Part shown: positions 10,701-20,899 of the stretch, piece by piece | Position numbering within the stretch: position 1 is the stretch's first letter | Layout of the letters: each line of letters starts with the position of its first letter | Assembly: GCA_033032175.1 (NCBI GenBank) | Contig: CM065307.1 | Location: 8,308,001 to 8,372,000, forward strand | DNA from: Saturnia japonica | Taxonomy: Eukaryota > Arthropoda > Insecta > Lepidoptera > Saturniidae | Length of the DNA stretch: 64,000 nucleotides | Direction of reading: 5' to 3' | Position numbers and translations under genes: made by a program | Notes under the pieces: model-generated | The model's database searches: none | What the model saw: only the letters and a program-made list of their open reading frames with translations | Told to the model about the DNA's origin: nothing

Positions 10701-12164
10701 ATTGCTTCAGGAAATTATTTATTGAGAAAAATATTTTTTAAGTAATTGTTTTTTTAAATCACTACTAAATCAGATTTTCTTTAAAAAAAAGTACAATTAT
10801 GTAAGTAATATTGTTCTTGCTCTATACCCTACAAAAAAAATCTATAGAAGAAAGTATAGTGGTATTTATCTGATTATGAGAATGTATCATCAGGTGAATT
10901 TGTCACCAATACGGCACACTATGGGATAAAAAATGCCGCCGAAGGAAATAGGATTTTTAATTTAAAAAAATTTTGTTTTTGACAAAAACTGTTTATGTAC
11001 TTTAATTTAAATCATGATTAAAAGACTTTTGATATACATATTATATTTAAATAATGCAAAGTTAAGTAAAAGTAAAAGTATCGACACCAGTTGGTATCCT
11101 TTATCCTTAAGTTTAGAGTTTAATATGTTACTAATCTTTCGAACCACACTGTTGATAGTGTGTAAAAAAGATTTGGTCTTACAGAACACAACACATACTT
11201 AGGTAGAGCTGGTAACCTTACTAGATCGACGATTTAAAATGCATGTGGATGTTGCATACAAAAAGAAAAAATCTTTTAAAGAATATATCTTCTAACTTCT
11301 ACAACATAAAGAGCTTGCAGTTGGGCAAAAGAGACGACTTGCTAATTTAACAAATGAGGTATCTTTATATTCAATCTGGAAATTAAAGTCAAACCCGTTG
11401 GAGGAATGAAAATATATAAAATCTATCTTTCCAATGTTATATAAACAATAACTAATATTTTTACACATAGTTCACACCTCTGTGCCTTGAGAGAGATTAT
11501 TTTCAAAAGTTGGCGCGACTATCAGTGCTTCTAGAAACTGTTTAACGGGAACTTACCTTGAAAAGTAATTGCATTTGGGATGCAGACTGGAAATCAGAAT
11601 TTTCGTAAACATAAAATGTATAAATGTAGTGTTGTACGTTTTACTTGACTTTAATTCTTAGGAAATAAAAAAAATTATACTATACAAGTAAGTATTGATT
11701 CTTTCCCACTTTTACGGTGTCAAATATAAGTATTATACATGTCTGGTATCGTTTCATCCCTAACGTCAACAATATAATCGATTCCGTTGAGTCATCTTGT
11801 GAGTTAATAATTAGGAACACAACTATGAGATGGCGAAATCAATTAATGTATTTAAATAAAATAGTAACTTTCCTTCCCCTGTGTCTACTCATAGACAAAG
11901 TCTACTGATAATAACTAGGGATGTGTAAATGGCCAATAAAAAAAAAATATATTGATAAGAAATTAAAAAAAAAACATTTAACTTTGTTTTTTCATTGCCG
12001 GTTTTCAACAGATGGCGCTAAATGACCAAATTTATAAATCGGCTAGGGGAATAATTAGAGTATGTAATGAATGTTGGTTAATTATAGGTGTTAAAGTATG
12101 AAATTGCTGTTTTTTATAGAAAAGATCAAACCCTTTTTATAATTATTTTTAATATATATTTAAT

Positions 12165-12514
12165 AAGTCGTAGTACTGGCAATTATTGTCCATGCAATTT
12201 TGGCATTCTAATGGAAGTACACTAATGCCTCTGCTACAGAAGTCCTGGAGATGGGAATTGATGAACTCTTTAAAGGCGCTTTTAACCGCTTTATCGAATC
12301 ACAGTACACTTCATTCAGTAATTTTTGTGCTAGGTCTCAAGATGTTGTAATGAACAATGCCTGCACAGATCAACACAGCTATTTTTGACTCAATTTTGCA
12401 TTTAGGACATGATTTCGTTGCCTCCCCTGAGTCCAACCAGTGATACGAACGTTTTCGATTATTATACAGGATCCACTTTTCATAAAAATGATAATCCGAA
12501 TCAGAACCCATCAT
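12165..12514 (-). pseudogene. Mariner transposase fragment with internal deletion
   Basis: The open piece 12311-12514 matches the central mariner transposase region: EKWILYNNRKRSYHWLDSGE, then KSCPKCKIESKIAVLICAGI and VHYNILRPSTKITE. After a jump, the minus strand from about 12280 to 12165 reads FKEFINSHLQDFCSRGISVL and then a DNNCQYYD tail, which is the normal mariner C-terminus. The block between them, with the second and third catalytic residues, is absent. The N-terminal helix-turn-helix region is also missing. It is a dead relic and I could not place its inverted repeats. Confidence 0.72.
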
Positions 12515-13532
12515 TTGTGTGTCTATTCAAGAAGTTAAAACAAGTTTCAACGTGATTTTGTTGTTTTTGTGCAATTGGTATTCACACTAGTCAATATTAA
12601 AAATCGGCAATTTTAATACTTTAATCTTTAATATTATTACTGACTGATGATTATAAAAATATCAAACATTTAAATTTGAATCCCATACATGGTATTTACA
12701 CCGGAAGTATGTGTCATTCATCAATAGGTAGGCTATATTTATTAATATTATTAAGAATAATAGAATATCTGTAAAAATAATACGAGACGAAGAGTTAAAG
12801 TTTGGTGAAGTTCGGAAAGGGTATATCGTGTATCGATATATCAGAGTGTATACAATAGTATATTTATTTATTTAAAAGATTAAAACATAAATAATCATGT
12901 TGACGACAGTAATAGTTTAAACTGTGTTATAGTCGACAACGATTCATTTTAATAACAGATTGAATAATTTCCTCTGTGTCATAGTAATTTACTTGTTTTA
13001 GCCAACTGTACATTGTCTTCTTCCATTTATACATGGGGAAAATGTAAATATTATTAGCTTCATTAGCTATGGTTACCAATAATATAGTATTAACGCCATG
13101 CGAGTGAAGTTCTATTGGGAGTCTGTAAATATATATGAATCTTATTGCGCTTCAAATATAGTTTGTTTCCGAAGTATAACAAACATGCTGAAGAATTTTC
13201 GAACTGAAATTATAGCGCATTCACTGTAGAAAAGATGAGTGGTTTTAAACCTACGTAGTTTTCCCAAGGACAATTTTTAGCCCTTTGTGCACATTCTAAG
13301 AAAATTATAGCAATTTAACCAACGCCTCCCATGTATCAAAACTATCAATACATTAGGTACTAGAAGGAACTCTGTGCTAGGGCATAATAGAACCATAGTA
13401 AAATTTTAATGTTAGCAGAAATACGAAGCTTCCTGATTATCGGTATTAATTTTTTAAACTAGACGTTAAATTCTTTATGTGTGCTGACCACTTTATGAAA
13501 TTATCAATAATTAAACCCAGATATTTAGATTT
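12515..13532. other. No gene recognised
   Basis: About 1 kb of AT-rich DNA between the mariner fragment and the RTE LINE. I see no open frame of note and no repeat shared with the rest of the window. Confidence 0.4.
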
Positions 13533-14345
13533 TATGAAGATACCCTAAATACCGAAGATATCCCCGACATCACCCTGTACGAGATTAGGATGGCCCTTAA
13601 GCAGCTTAAGAAAAACAAGGCGCCGGGTGATGACGGAATTACATCAGAGCTTCTTAAAGCGGGTGGAACACCGGTACTTAAGGTCCTGCAGAAGCTCTTT
13701 AATTCCGTTATACTCGAGGGTAAAACGCCGGAAACGTGGGGCGGCAGCGTGGTGGTCCTGTTCTTCAAGAAAGGTGATAAAACCTTATTGAAGAACTATC
13801 GGCCCATCTCGTTGCTGAACCATGTTTATAAGCTGTTTTCGAGGGTCATCACGAATCGTCTCGAGCACAAGTTTGATGACTTCCAGCCTCCCGAACAAGC
13901 CGGTTTCCGAAAAGGCTTTAGCACCGTAGACCACATCTATACGCTGCGGCAGATTATACAGAAGACTGAGAAGTATAATCTGCCTTTATGCTTAGCGTTC
14001 GTGGACTATGAAAAAGCCTTCGATTCGGTCGAAACCCAGGCAGTGTTGCAGTCTCTCCAGCGGTGCCGTATTGACTATCGATATATCGAAGTGTTGAAGT
14101 GCTTGTACAACAAAGCCACCATGTCGGTCCGAGTACAGGAGCAGTGCACGAAGGCAATTCCTTTGAGAAGAGGCGTTAGACAGGGAGACGTAATATCTCC
14201 GAAACTGTTTAACGCCGCTCTAGAGGACGCCTTCAAGCTCCTGGAATGGCAAGGACTCGGCATCAATGTCAATGGCGAGTACATCACTCACCTTCGATTT
14301 GCTGACGACTTCGTAGTCATGGCAGAATCGCTGGAAGATCTTGGC
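13533..14345 (+). pseudogene. RTE reverse transcriptase, N-terminal part
   Basis: An open frame reads through the reverse transcriptase fingers and palm. It shows KKNKAPGDDGITSELLKAGG, LFFKKGDKTLLKNYRPISLL, FRKGFSTVDHI, LCLAFVDYEKAFDSV, LRRGVRQGDVISPKLFNAAL and the catalytic box LRFADDFVV. All key residues (the Asp of VDYEKAFDSV and both Asp of FADD) are intact. The frame is lost only where the foreign block begins after EDLGT. The enzyme would copy element RNA at a nicked target. Without the endonuclease and with the insertion it cannot work alone. This part looks young, since it has no stops. Confidence 0.87.
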
Positions 14346-14926
14346 ACGCTCTACGAAACCAAAAGTAGCCAATTATATACCTCTTTAGGTCGATGTGCAT
14401 TATTTCCATCCGGTAACTTTATTCTCAAGTTTTACTAACAAATTCCTAGTAAACAACACTGAGCTAGATACAACAAGAAGTCGTTATACCTTTATTTGCG
14501 ATGTTTCTCACAAACTAACGAGATTTCTTGACATAATATCTTTAATATTGGAAATTGAAATGAAATTAGTAAAATTTTCTTGTTTGTGGAGTAAAATCGT
14601 TATATCATATCGAAGTGCGTCAGCTTCGATGCACGACCGGAATTTACTTCTTAAGTACGATTCTGTATACAAGTAGGGGCGAATAGCCCCATAACAAAAT
14701 AATTGCAAATCTGTTTTTAAATATATATATTATAAACTAAAATTATTATAAGATATTATGCATCTCACAAGAGTTCTTGTTTTTTCTAATAATGACATTT
14801 CATGTTTTTATCTTAAAATATTTTGTCAACCTCAATAATAAGTTCACTTGAAAAGTGAAAGTTCCGTCAAAATCGGTCCAACCGATTCGGAGATTATCCG
14901 GAACACATAGACAGACAAAAATATAA
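14346..14926. repeat. 581-bp block identical to 19625-20205
   Basis: Read base by base, this block matches 19625-20205 with no difference that I can find. It interrupts the RTE frame between EDLGT and the downstream LLDGLDKVSQQVGL. Its left edge lies in the loop of an inverted repeat in the other copy and its right edge lies inside a Helitron-like segment, so neither edge is a normal element end. At the left junction ACGCT is shared by the RTE and the block. At the right junction there are at most about three extra bases. A 93-codon open frame inside it is the same in both copies and has no recognised domain. Confidence 0.85.
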
Positions 14927-14931
14927 GATCT

Positions 14932-15650
14932 GCTCGATGGCCTCGACAAAGTTTCTCAACAGGTGGGCCTTAAAATGAACATGGGACAAGACGAAAATCA
15001 TGTCGAATGTCCATGTGGTGCCCATCCCAGTATCAGTTGGGAACTGTTGTCTAGAAGTTGTTGAAGAATATGTCTACCTGGGACAAACAGTCCAGTTAGG
15101 TAGGTCCAACTTTGTAAAAGAGGTCAGTCGACGAATCCAACTCGGCTAGGCAGCGTTCGGGAAACTGCGCGACGTCTTCTCGTCCAAAATACCTCAGTGC
15201 CTCAAGACGAAAGTCTATGACCAGTGTGTGTTGCCAGTGATGACATACGGCACAGAGACGTGGTCGCTCACTGTGCGCCTCATAAGAAAGCTGAAGGTCG
15301 CTCAGCGAGCTATGGAGAGGGCTATGCTTGGTGTTTCTCTACAAGATCGAATCAAAAATGAGAAGATCCGTAGACAAACTAAGGTCACCGACATAGCCAA
15401 AAGGATTAGCAAGTTGAAGTGGCAGTGGGCGGGGCACATAGTTCGGAGAACTGACGGCCGTTGGGGCAGAAAGGTTCTCGAGTGGAGACCACGCACCGGA
15501 AAGCGCAGCGTAGGACGGCCCCCCACTAGATGGAAAGACGACATAATAAAGGTCGCTGGGAGCTGTTGGGTGCAGGCCGCACAAGATCGGTCGCTCTGAA
15601 GATCTATGAGGGAGGCCTATGTTCAGCAGTGGACGTCCTGCGGCTGAAAT
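14932..15650 (+). pseudogene. RTE reverse transcriptase C-terminal part
   Basis: The RTE frame resumes with LLDGLDKVSQQVGLKMNM and the usual KTKIMSNV and YVYLGQ motifs, then from 15228 LPVMTYGTETWSLTV, WQWAGHIVRRTDGRWGRKVL and GRPPTRWKDDI. It ends near a REAYVQQWTS-type tail before the (GAT)n repeat. This C-terminal region is conserved in RTE proteins and ends in a basic, possibly nucleic-acid-binding, segment. The frame shifts near the end (about 15590). Confidence 0.8.
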
Positions 15651-15668
15651 GATGATGATGATGATGAT
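15650..15668 (+). repeat. (GAT)n microsatellite tail of the RTE element
   Basis: Six tandem TGA/GAT units follow directly after the RTE coding end and mark its 3' terminus. Confidence 0.8.
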
Positions 15669-15669
15669 T

Positions 15670-17275
15670 TTAGATTTTTAGTTCCGATTCAATTATGCAT
15701 TGCAATATAGTGCAATTGATTTCAATTGACAGTTATGAGCTCGAATGGCGAATTCATCTGAGGATTGGTTGTTAGCACGTTGAGTAAAAGTAATGTAACT
15801 TGTTTTAGCAATATTTAAAGTCAATAAATTATTACTCAACCATTTAAATACGGATTCTGTGTTAAGTTGGATTTCCTTCCAAGCTTTTCCATGCATAATT
15901 GATGTAGTATCATCAAGATAAAAAAAAAAGATCACAGATAGTTAGGTAGATATTTTTTATTTTTTTTTAGGTCTGACTACACTGTTTTCCTTAGGGGCCC
16001 TGGAGCCGCTGCGGCTTTTACAGCTTCACCGGACTTGGGGGCGAGCGCAGAGGGCATTCAGCCGCGAAAGTTATTAGGACGACTTGGACGAGGGTGCCAA
16101 AGTGGCCGGACTTCGGCTCGGGCGGTCGTCGCATAAGTAGCGATCTAATCGAATCCCTACACCTACGATTCGAGCTAACTAAAATATACTCATAGGCACG
16201 TTCCCTTCCTCCTGGGAGGAAGAAAGGAAACATTCGTATGCGCATTTAGTAAACGGAAATATTTTCGACATTAACTAGCGCAAAAAAAAAAGGATAAAAA
16301 GGCCCCTCATAGAACCTATGTACCTATGTTTTGTACACGTGTAACGCCATTCGTTAAACCACTTCCCGAGAGTGGTCACGGCGCGTTGGACTTTGTGTCT
16401 GAGGTGGAATCTATTCCTTCTTGAGGCATATATGACTGTATCGTCAGCGTATAGCCCTACCTTGAACTGCGGGAGTCTAGGTAGGCCACTAACGTATAAG
16501 TTGAAAAGGCTAGGAGCCAGGATCGAACCTTGGGAAACGCCTGAGCGAATAGGGCGGAGCGTAGATAATTCACCTTCCACTCTATAGCGAAAGGTGCGAT
16601 CTGTAAGATAATCGCGAATTATTTTAATTAATCTATAGGGGACTTCAAAGCAGTACAACATGTAGATCAATCTCTCGTGCCAGACCTTATCGAAGGCCTT
16701 GGCAACGTTGAAAAAGACCGCAAGTGTACGGCGGGGTTTATAAAGTTCTGCAAAGTTAAACGTGACGTGCTCCGTGAGGCGGTGCACTTGATGAGTGCAA
16801 GAGTATCTAGCACGAAAACCGAACTGCTCAGGCGGATAGAGGTTTTTCTCCTCTATTACGGACTTGAGACGGTTCAGAAGGAGCCGCTCGTAGATTTTCC
16901 CTAAAGTATTTCAGAGACTGATCGAGCGGTAGCTGTCGAGAAGCAACGAGCTCTTGCCGGACTTATGGATGCCTATGAAGGTGGCCGTTTTCCAGGCGGT
17001 TGGAAAGTGGCAGTGGGCTATGGCTAGTTATTTCTTACACAAACTGTAAATATATATAAGAGAAAGAGTAGGCCCAAGAACACCACCTTCAGATATTTTG
17101 AAAGAATGGGAGGTATGTTCACTTGTATAATCATCTATTTTAACAGTCTGAGTACGATTTAAAAATATAATTACGAGTTACAAATATCAAGAGCAACCCT
17201 CAAAATACCAATTGATTCCATCTTTCTCAGCAATATAGGTAAATATAGAAACAGTGTCGAACGCTTTTTATCTAA
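15670..17275 (-). mobile_element. Non-LTR retrotransposon remnant (LINE B), split by LINE A
   Basis: Two minus-strand pieces belong together. At 17031-17275 a degraded frame reads KAFDTV, NRTQTVKIDDYTSEHTS and GGVLGPTL, the palm and RQG/PQG region of a Jockey/CR1-type reverse transcriptase. At 15693-15935 it continues with YLDDTTSIMHGK and FKWLSNNLLTLNIAKTSYIT, the catalytic box (LDD for ADD) and the following thumb motif. LINE A (15943-17030) lies exactly between them. A short TAACTA is present at both junctions and may be its target duplication. Only the reverse transcriptase core of LINE B is left. Confidence 0.72.
15943..17030 (-). mobile_element. 5'-truncated non-LTR retrotransposon LINE A, copy 1
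   Basis: The minus strand carries a reverse transcriptase entry (FPTAWKTATFIGIHKSGKSS, SYRSISLL) from about 17020. Then come the palm block FFNVAKAFDKVWHERLIYML, SGVSQGSILAPSLFNLYVSG and YADDTVIYASRR (16275-16787). A GC-rich 3' UTR with a CTCCTGGGAGGAAG motif follows, and an A-rich tail at 15951-15970. The same 3' end occurs at 24.9, 41.4, 42.9 and 57.2 kb. The motifs suggest the Jockey/R1 group; the exact clade is not certain. An Asp-to-Asn change in the usual LDVAKAFD block and early frame breaks suggest it is dead. Confidence 0.8.
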
Positions 17276-17322
17276 AGTGTTATCTAAAATTTAGACTAAA
17301 ATCGCTTGTCAAACGCCATTTT

Positions 17323-18174
17323 GGGTTTCTCGAAAGCTAGTTATGTCATGATCATAGATTAATGTAATGTCAAATGCTTTGTCAAGTAATCAGTGCTCCT
17401 TGACGAGTTAACTATTGATTTGAGTTGATTTATAACTAAAATTTTGTTATAAAACGATCATGTCTCTCACGGTTGCCAGCTTGAGCATTTCTAGCAGTGA
17501 AGATATTTAACTGTTTCATAGTTCTTGGCACTTAAGCGGTACTATTAAACTCTAACGCAATGTCCTCCCAAGTTTCATTTTTTTTGTTGTTGTGAAAACT
17601 GCATTAGTGCTCTTATTTTCTATAACATCTTTGTACCTGCAAACAAAGTCTGTTGTAATATAAACGCACAATATACTGTATCTACATAAACAAAACAAAT
17701 ATTTTCAATTATCAAGCCGTCAAACCTTTGTACAGTTATTCCATATGTAGGAACTTACCTTTGAATTAGTTCCAAAAGCTTACACTTTTATCTTTCGGTG
17801 AAATTTTTTCCCGTGAACTCATTTTATAATTTTTGTAGTAAAATCGCAATAATATAAACAAAGAATAGTAGGTATGTAATACTCCGAATGTGTAATAAAA
17901 GCGGTAATCGTACTCGTCTGGACGCACAACTCATAAACAGCTGTTCGTTTAACAACAGATTTGGCAGTTGTAAATGAGCTATTGAATGTTAAGTTGAACG
18001 ATATCCGCATTGTGACAATAATAAAAAATAATATCAATGTCAAATCAAAATGATCATAGATTAGTAAATTTAACACTAATCAACGTTTCAGAAACTCGAA
18101 CTAATTTGACAACGATGTTAAGTTGACAGTTGTGTCAGTTGAACGATAGTTTGATCAACCTTTCAGAAACCGGG
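17323..18174 (-). mobile_element. PIF/Harbinger-like element remnant with Myb/SANT domain
   Basis: The ends form imperfect inverted repeats: GGGTTTCTCGAAAG at 17323-17336 against the reverse complement of the end at 18152-18174 (CCCGGTTTCTGAAAGG). Inside, the minus strand at about 17480-17650 encodes KYKDVIENKRTNAVSTQQKN and ETWEDIALEFNS, then PRTMKQL. This resembles the Myb/SANT-like DNA-binding domain found in the second gene of Harbinger elements and in some domesticated insect genes. No DDE transposase is visible, so it would be non-autonomous or a relic. The family assignment is inference from the domain plus the termini. Confidence 0.55.
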
Positions 18175-18660
18175 TGTGAGTCGCGCACAACATACTAGTT
18201 GGGAGGACAACTTTGCAAGAGTCTTTTTGTTATGGTCGTGCATAGTGATTCACTGTGATAATTGAGAATACTAGAGCATACAGGCAGAGGGCAGGGCCGC
18301 TGTAGCATCTTGTATAAATAAAAATGATTGAATTATAGTGCAACCAAAAGAGTAGAAAGTATATGAGGGCGCTGGTATCGTTTATTATCATATATTATAT
18401 GGTAGCCCTGTAAACTGTGACTAAAACGGTTTTGATACATACTAATTTATAATTAATTAATTTAATACTTATTCATATTTCACCAGTTGACATTTACTTA
18501 ACGTATATATCTAACTTCATAAGGGTATTACAGGCATTAAAAGTGTAGGATTTTATTCATTAAATATGTATATGAATGAAAGACAATATTAGAAATGAAT
18601 GTTTTCGGAACAGCAATAATTTGTATTACACCTTTATTTCGTTGGTACGTACTTTTTATT
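18175..18660. other. No gene recognised
   Basis: AT-rich, with no motif that I can assign. Confidence 0.4.
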
Positions 18661-18689
18661 CATGCTAGTACATTATCTCGCATCGTGAG

Positions 18690-18960
18690 ATGGCGAGATC
18701 GCGGGAAGGACTGTGATAGTCAGGCGAACGGCAGGTGCACCGTTCGGCGCAGGCGCTGCCCCTCCCCCCTCTAGCTCGGCCGGACGGCTGGTGCGGGCAC
18801 GAGTAGTCGTCGTCGTGCTTTTCAATACCACGCTTCTGCTTTTGTTGTGTTGGTTGGATTTTGCTTTGTATTGTACATATAACTTTGAGTTGGTGTCCCA
18901 GGAGTTTTGTTGAACTGACTGACAGCAATAGGTTCGAGAGAGATCGTGATTCGCGAAGAT
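18690..18960. other. GC-rich island, possible promoter or 5' exon
   Basis: A sharp rise in GC and CpG content in otherwise AT-rich DNA. Open frames cross it on both strands. The plus-strand one (18713-18913) has an Ala/Pro/Arg-rich start and a Leu-rich hydrophobic stretch; the minus-strand one (18665-18928) is basic. Neither resembles a known protein. In insects such islands often mark promoters or 5' exons, but this cannot be decided without transcripts. Confidence 0.25.
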
Positions 18961-19450
18961 CGATTCTAGGGCCTAGCGTACGTCACGCGAACCTTCTCGA
19001 ACACATATTATTCACTATCCAGCATTTTGAGCTATACTAGAGAACTGGGCAACCTGTTTTTTTTCTAAACATTACTCTTTGTTTTTATAGAAAAACGAGG
19101 ATCACATACTTTATACGTTTGTTAAAGATCGTTATTTTAATGGGAATGCGAATGTTTTTTCTTGTCAAGGAATTCGTCGCTTTGAGGGTTCTGCCTGCAT
19201 ATGATTACCTATTATTGTTACATTTTAACAGCTTATGCAAGAAAGCACGCAGTTTTAATACTTTTTTCCAACTTGATTACTTAGATTAAAGTGTCTTATA
19301 TTTGTTATGATTTTCTGAGTTACCCAAGTGAACGTCAGTTTGTTCGTCAGTTTATAATATTTTCACTTTTCAACTGAACTTCTTGGGCATTGATCATAAA
19401 CATGTTTTCTAATAGACGAGTATGGAAGAAAATCTCTGTTAAGAATAAGG
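18961..19450. other. No gene recognised
   Basis: AT-rich flank between the GC island and the inverted-repeat block, with nothing assignable. Confidence 0.4.
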
Positions 19451-19560
19451 GTTAATAAGTAGGATATAGAATACCCTGGTTACCGGTTGAAGTGCGGCTC
19501 GCGGGGAACACAGCTTTCATTATATATATATAAAAGTAATACAGACAGTTCACGGTCGTA

Positions 19561-19683
19561 AATAATGCACATCGAGCTAAAGAGGGAGTTACATTACATA
19601 ATGTACTCAGTCCGTGTGACGACGACGCTCTACGAAACCAAAAGTAGCCAATTATATACCTCTTTAGGTCGATGTGCATTATT
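19561..19683. repeat. Inverted repeat with 25-bp arms
   Basis: The left arm 19561-19585 (AATAATGCACATCGAG...) and right arm 19659-19683 pair at 24 of 25 positions around a 73-base loop. The block that is duplicated at 14346-14926 begins inside this loop, at 19625, so only the right arm was copied. It may be the end of a foldback element. Confidence 0.75.
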
Positions 19684-20305
19684 TCCATCCGGTAACTTTA
19701 TTCTCAAGTTTTACTAACAAATTCCTAGTAAACAACACTGAGCTAGATACAACAAGAAGTCGTTATACCTTTATTTGCGATGTTTCTCACAAACTAACGA
19801 GATTTCTTGACATAATATCTTTAATATTGGAAATTGAAATGAAATTAGTAAAATTTTCTTGTTTGTGGAGTAAAATCGTTATATCATATCGAAGTGCGTC
19901 AGCTTCGATGCACGACCGGAATTTACTTCTTAAGTACGATTCTGTATACAAGTAGGGGCGAATAGCCCCATAACAAAATAATTGCAAATCTGTTTTTAAA
20001 TATATATATTATAAACTAAAATTATTATAAGATATTATGCATCTCACAAGAGTTCTTGTTTTTTCTAATAATGACATTTCATGTTTTTATCTTAAAATAT
20101 TTTGTCAACCTCAATAATAAGTTCACTTGAAAAGTGAAAGTTCCGTCAAAATCGGTCCAACCGATTCGGAGATTATCCGGAACACATAGACAGACAAAAA
20201 TATAAAAAAATAACTTTTTGTTGTAGGTATCGTTTATACTTTCATATGCATTTAGTAAAAAACTGTTATTTTGACATTACAAACGGACTCTTCAATTTTT
20301 AATTC
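19625..20305 (-). repeat. Second copy of the 581-bp block, joined to a Helitron-like end
   Basis: From 19625 to 20205 this is identical to 14346-14926. From about 20100 to 20305 it matches the 5' half of the Helitron family seen six times further right, in minus orientation: CCGTCAAAATCGGTCCAACC, GATTATCCGGAACA, ATGCATTTAGTAAAAA and TTTTGACATTACAAAC. Because the family sequence carries on past the copied block here but not at 14.9 kb, this copy is the more complete one. Confidence 0.75.
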
Positions 20306-20422
20306 GTTGTAATTGTAAATATGAAAATAAAATAAATACCTACAATCACTAAATAAATAATTATTTTAATATCTTTTTAATGTATTATGTACTATAAATG
20401 TAATGAATAACATTATCTTGTG

Positions 20423-20428
20423 TTTATT
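20423..20428 (-). terminator. Candidate poly(A) signal of the small secreted gene
   Basis: AATAAA on the minus strand, about 120 bases past the stop codon at 20548. It would give a short 3' UTR. Confidence 0.45.
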
Positions 20429-20547
20429 TATGAATATATATTTTAAATAGATAACTTGAAAGAGATTATTATTACAATTATTATAACAATCTTTTGGATA
20501 GCATTATAAACATTATCAAGTTAATATTTTTTTAATAACTTCAATCA

Positions 20548-20846
20548 CTAGTTCCAGCCAAAACCATCTCCTCCTAAGAGCATCATAAGAAGTATAGGAT
20601 AAATAATGTCACGATCGATTCCATCATTTCCTCTTTTGTTAATAATTATTGGGGGCTGACTATATCCATAACCGTAGCCATAACCAGGAGGGCCATATGA
20701 ATTATGACAAGAAACTGACCACACCTATATGAAAAAAAAAACTTAATTTTATACTAAAATTGTTATATAGAGTAATTAAGTATTTTGCTTTGATTACTTA
20801 CAGCCGTAACAATTAATCCGAAAGCGAGAAGATATTTCGAAGTCAT
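20548..20846 (-). CDS. Small secreted Gly/Tyr-rich protein, two exons, function unknown
   Basis: Coding exon 1 (20802-20846) encodes MTSKYLLAFGLIVTA and ends at a consensus donor GTAAGT. A 77-base intron (20725-20801) ends in a T-rich tract and TAG. Coding exon 2 (20548-20724) continues in the same frame for 58 codons to TAG. The product is 73 residues: a signal peptide (basic start, hydrophobic core, cut probable near VWSVS), then SCHNSYGPPGYGYGYGYSQP, a polar NKRGNDGIDRD stretch, and a hydrophobic, glycine-containing end LLMMLLGGDGFGWN. A GT-AG intron, a frame kept across it, and a signal peptide together make chance unlikely. The composition resembles small cuticle, silk or antimicrobial secreted proteins of insects, but I recognise no family. 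A possible NKRG cleavage site could release a peptide. Neither exon alone makes a long frame, so it is easily missed. Confidence 0.68.
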
Positions 20847-20899
20847 TTTTTCCACTGCTCTTGAATAAATAATTTTCAACGATTCATTTGAAGTATTTA

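Larger units (their letters stand above)
6166..11885 (+). mobile_element. Degenerate hAT DNA transposon, copy 1, split by a copia element
   Basis: Sequence from 6166 to 6217 and from 10701 to about 11885 is collinear with 23153-24375. The only large difference is a copia retrotransposon between 6218 and 10700. Translated pieces on the plus strand show hAT transposase features: a LVTLLDRRFK-like motif near 11210, and near 11480-11560 a broken version of the C-terminal dimerisation block ERIFSKAG...LTGNYLEK. Stops and frameshifts are frequent, so no active transposase is possible. The shared left edge (AGTTGCCACCTTTG) and right edge (GTAACTTTCC) are from comparing copies. I could not find clean terminal inverted repeats or an 8-bp target duplication, so the ends are approximate. 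Confidence 0.7.
13533..15668 (+). mobile_element. 5'-truncated RTE-clade non-LTR retrotransposon
   Basis: The element begins abruptly inside the linker before the reverse transcriptase and runs to a (GAT)n tail at about 15650-15668. That 3' microsatellite is common for insect RTE elements. It is interrupted at 14346-14926 by a block copied from, or shared with, 19625-20205. No endonuclease domain is present, consistent with truncated target-primed insertion. Its GC content is clearly higher than that of the surrounding DNA. Confidence 0.85.

Noticed and set aside
13954..14287. Minus-strand frames opposite the RTE reverse transcriptase
   Set aside because: They are reverse-strand shadows of a GC-rich coding region.
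14395..14676. 93-codon frame (identical at 19674-19955) as a conserved gene
   Set aside because: Identity is explained by duplication of the whole 581-bp block, including non-coding sequence. There is no domain or independent conservation.
15302..15584. Minus-strand frames of about 80 codons
   Set aside because: They are shadows of the RTE C-terminal coding region.
18713..18913. 66-codon frame with a hydrophobic Leu-rich stretch as a small membrane protein
   Set aside because: The start lies in low-complexity GC-rich sequence, a similar frame exists on the other strand, and there is no splice or poly(A) context. Kept only as a GC island.
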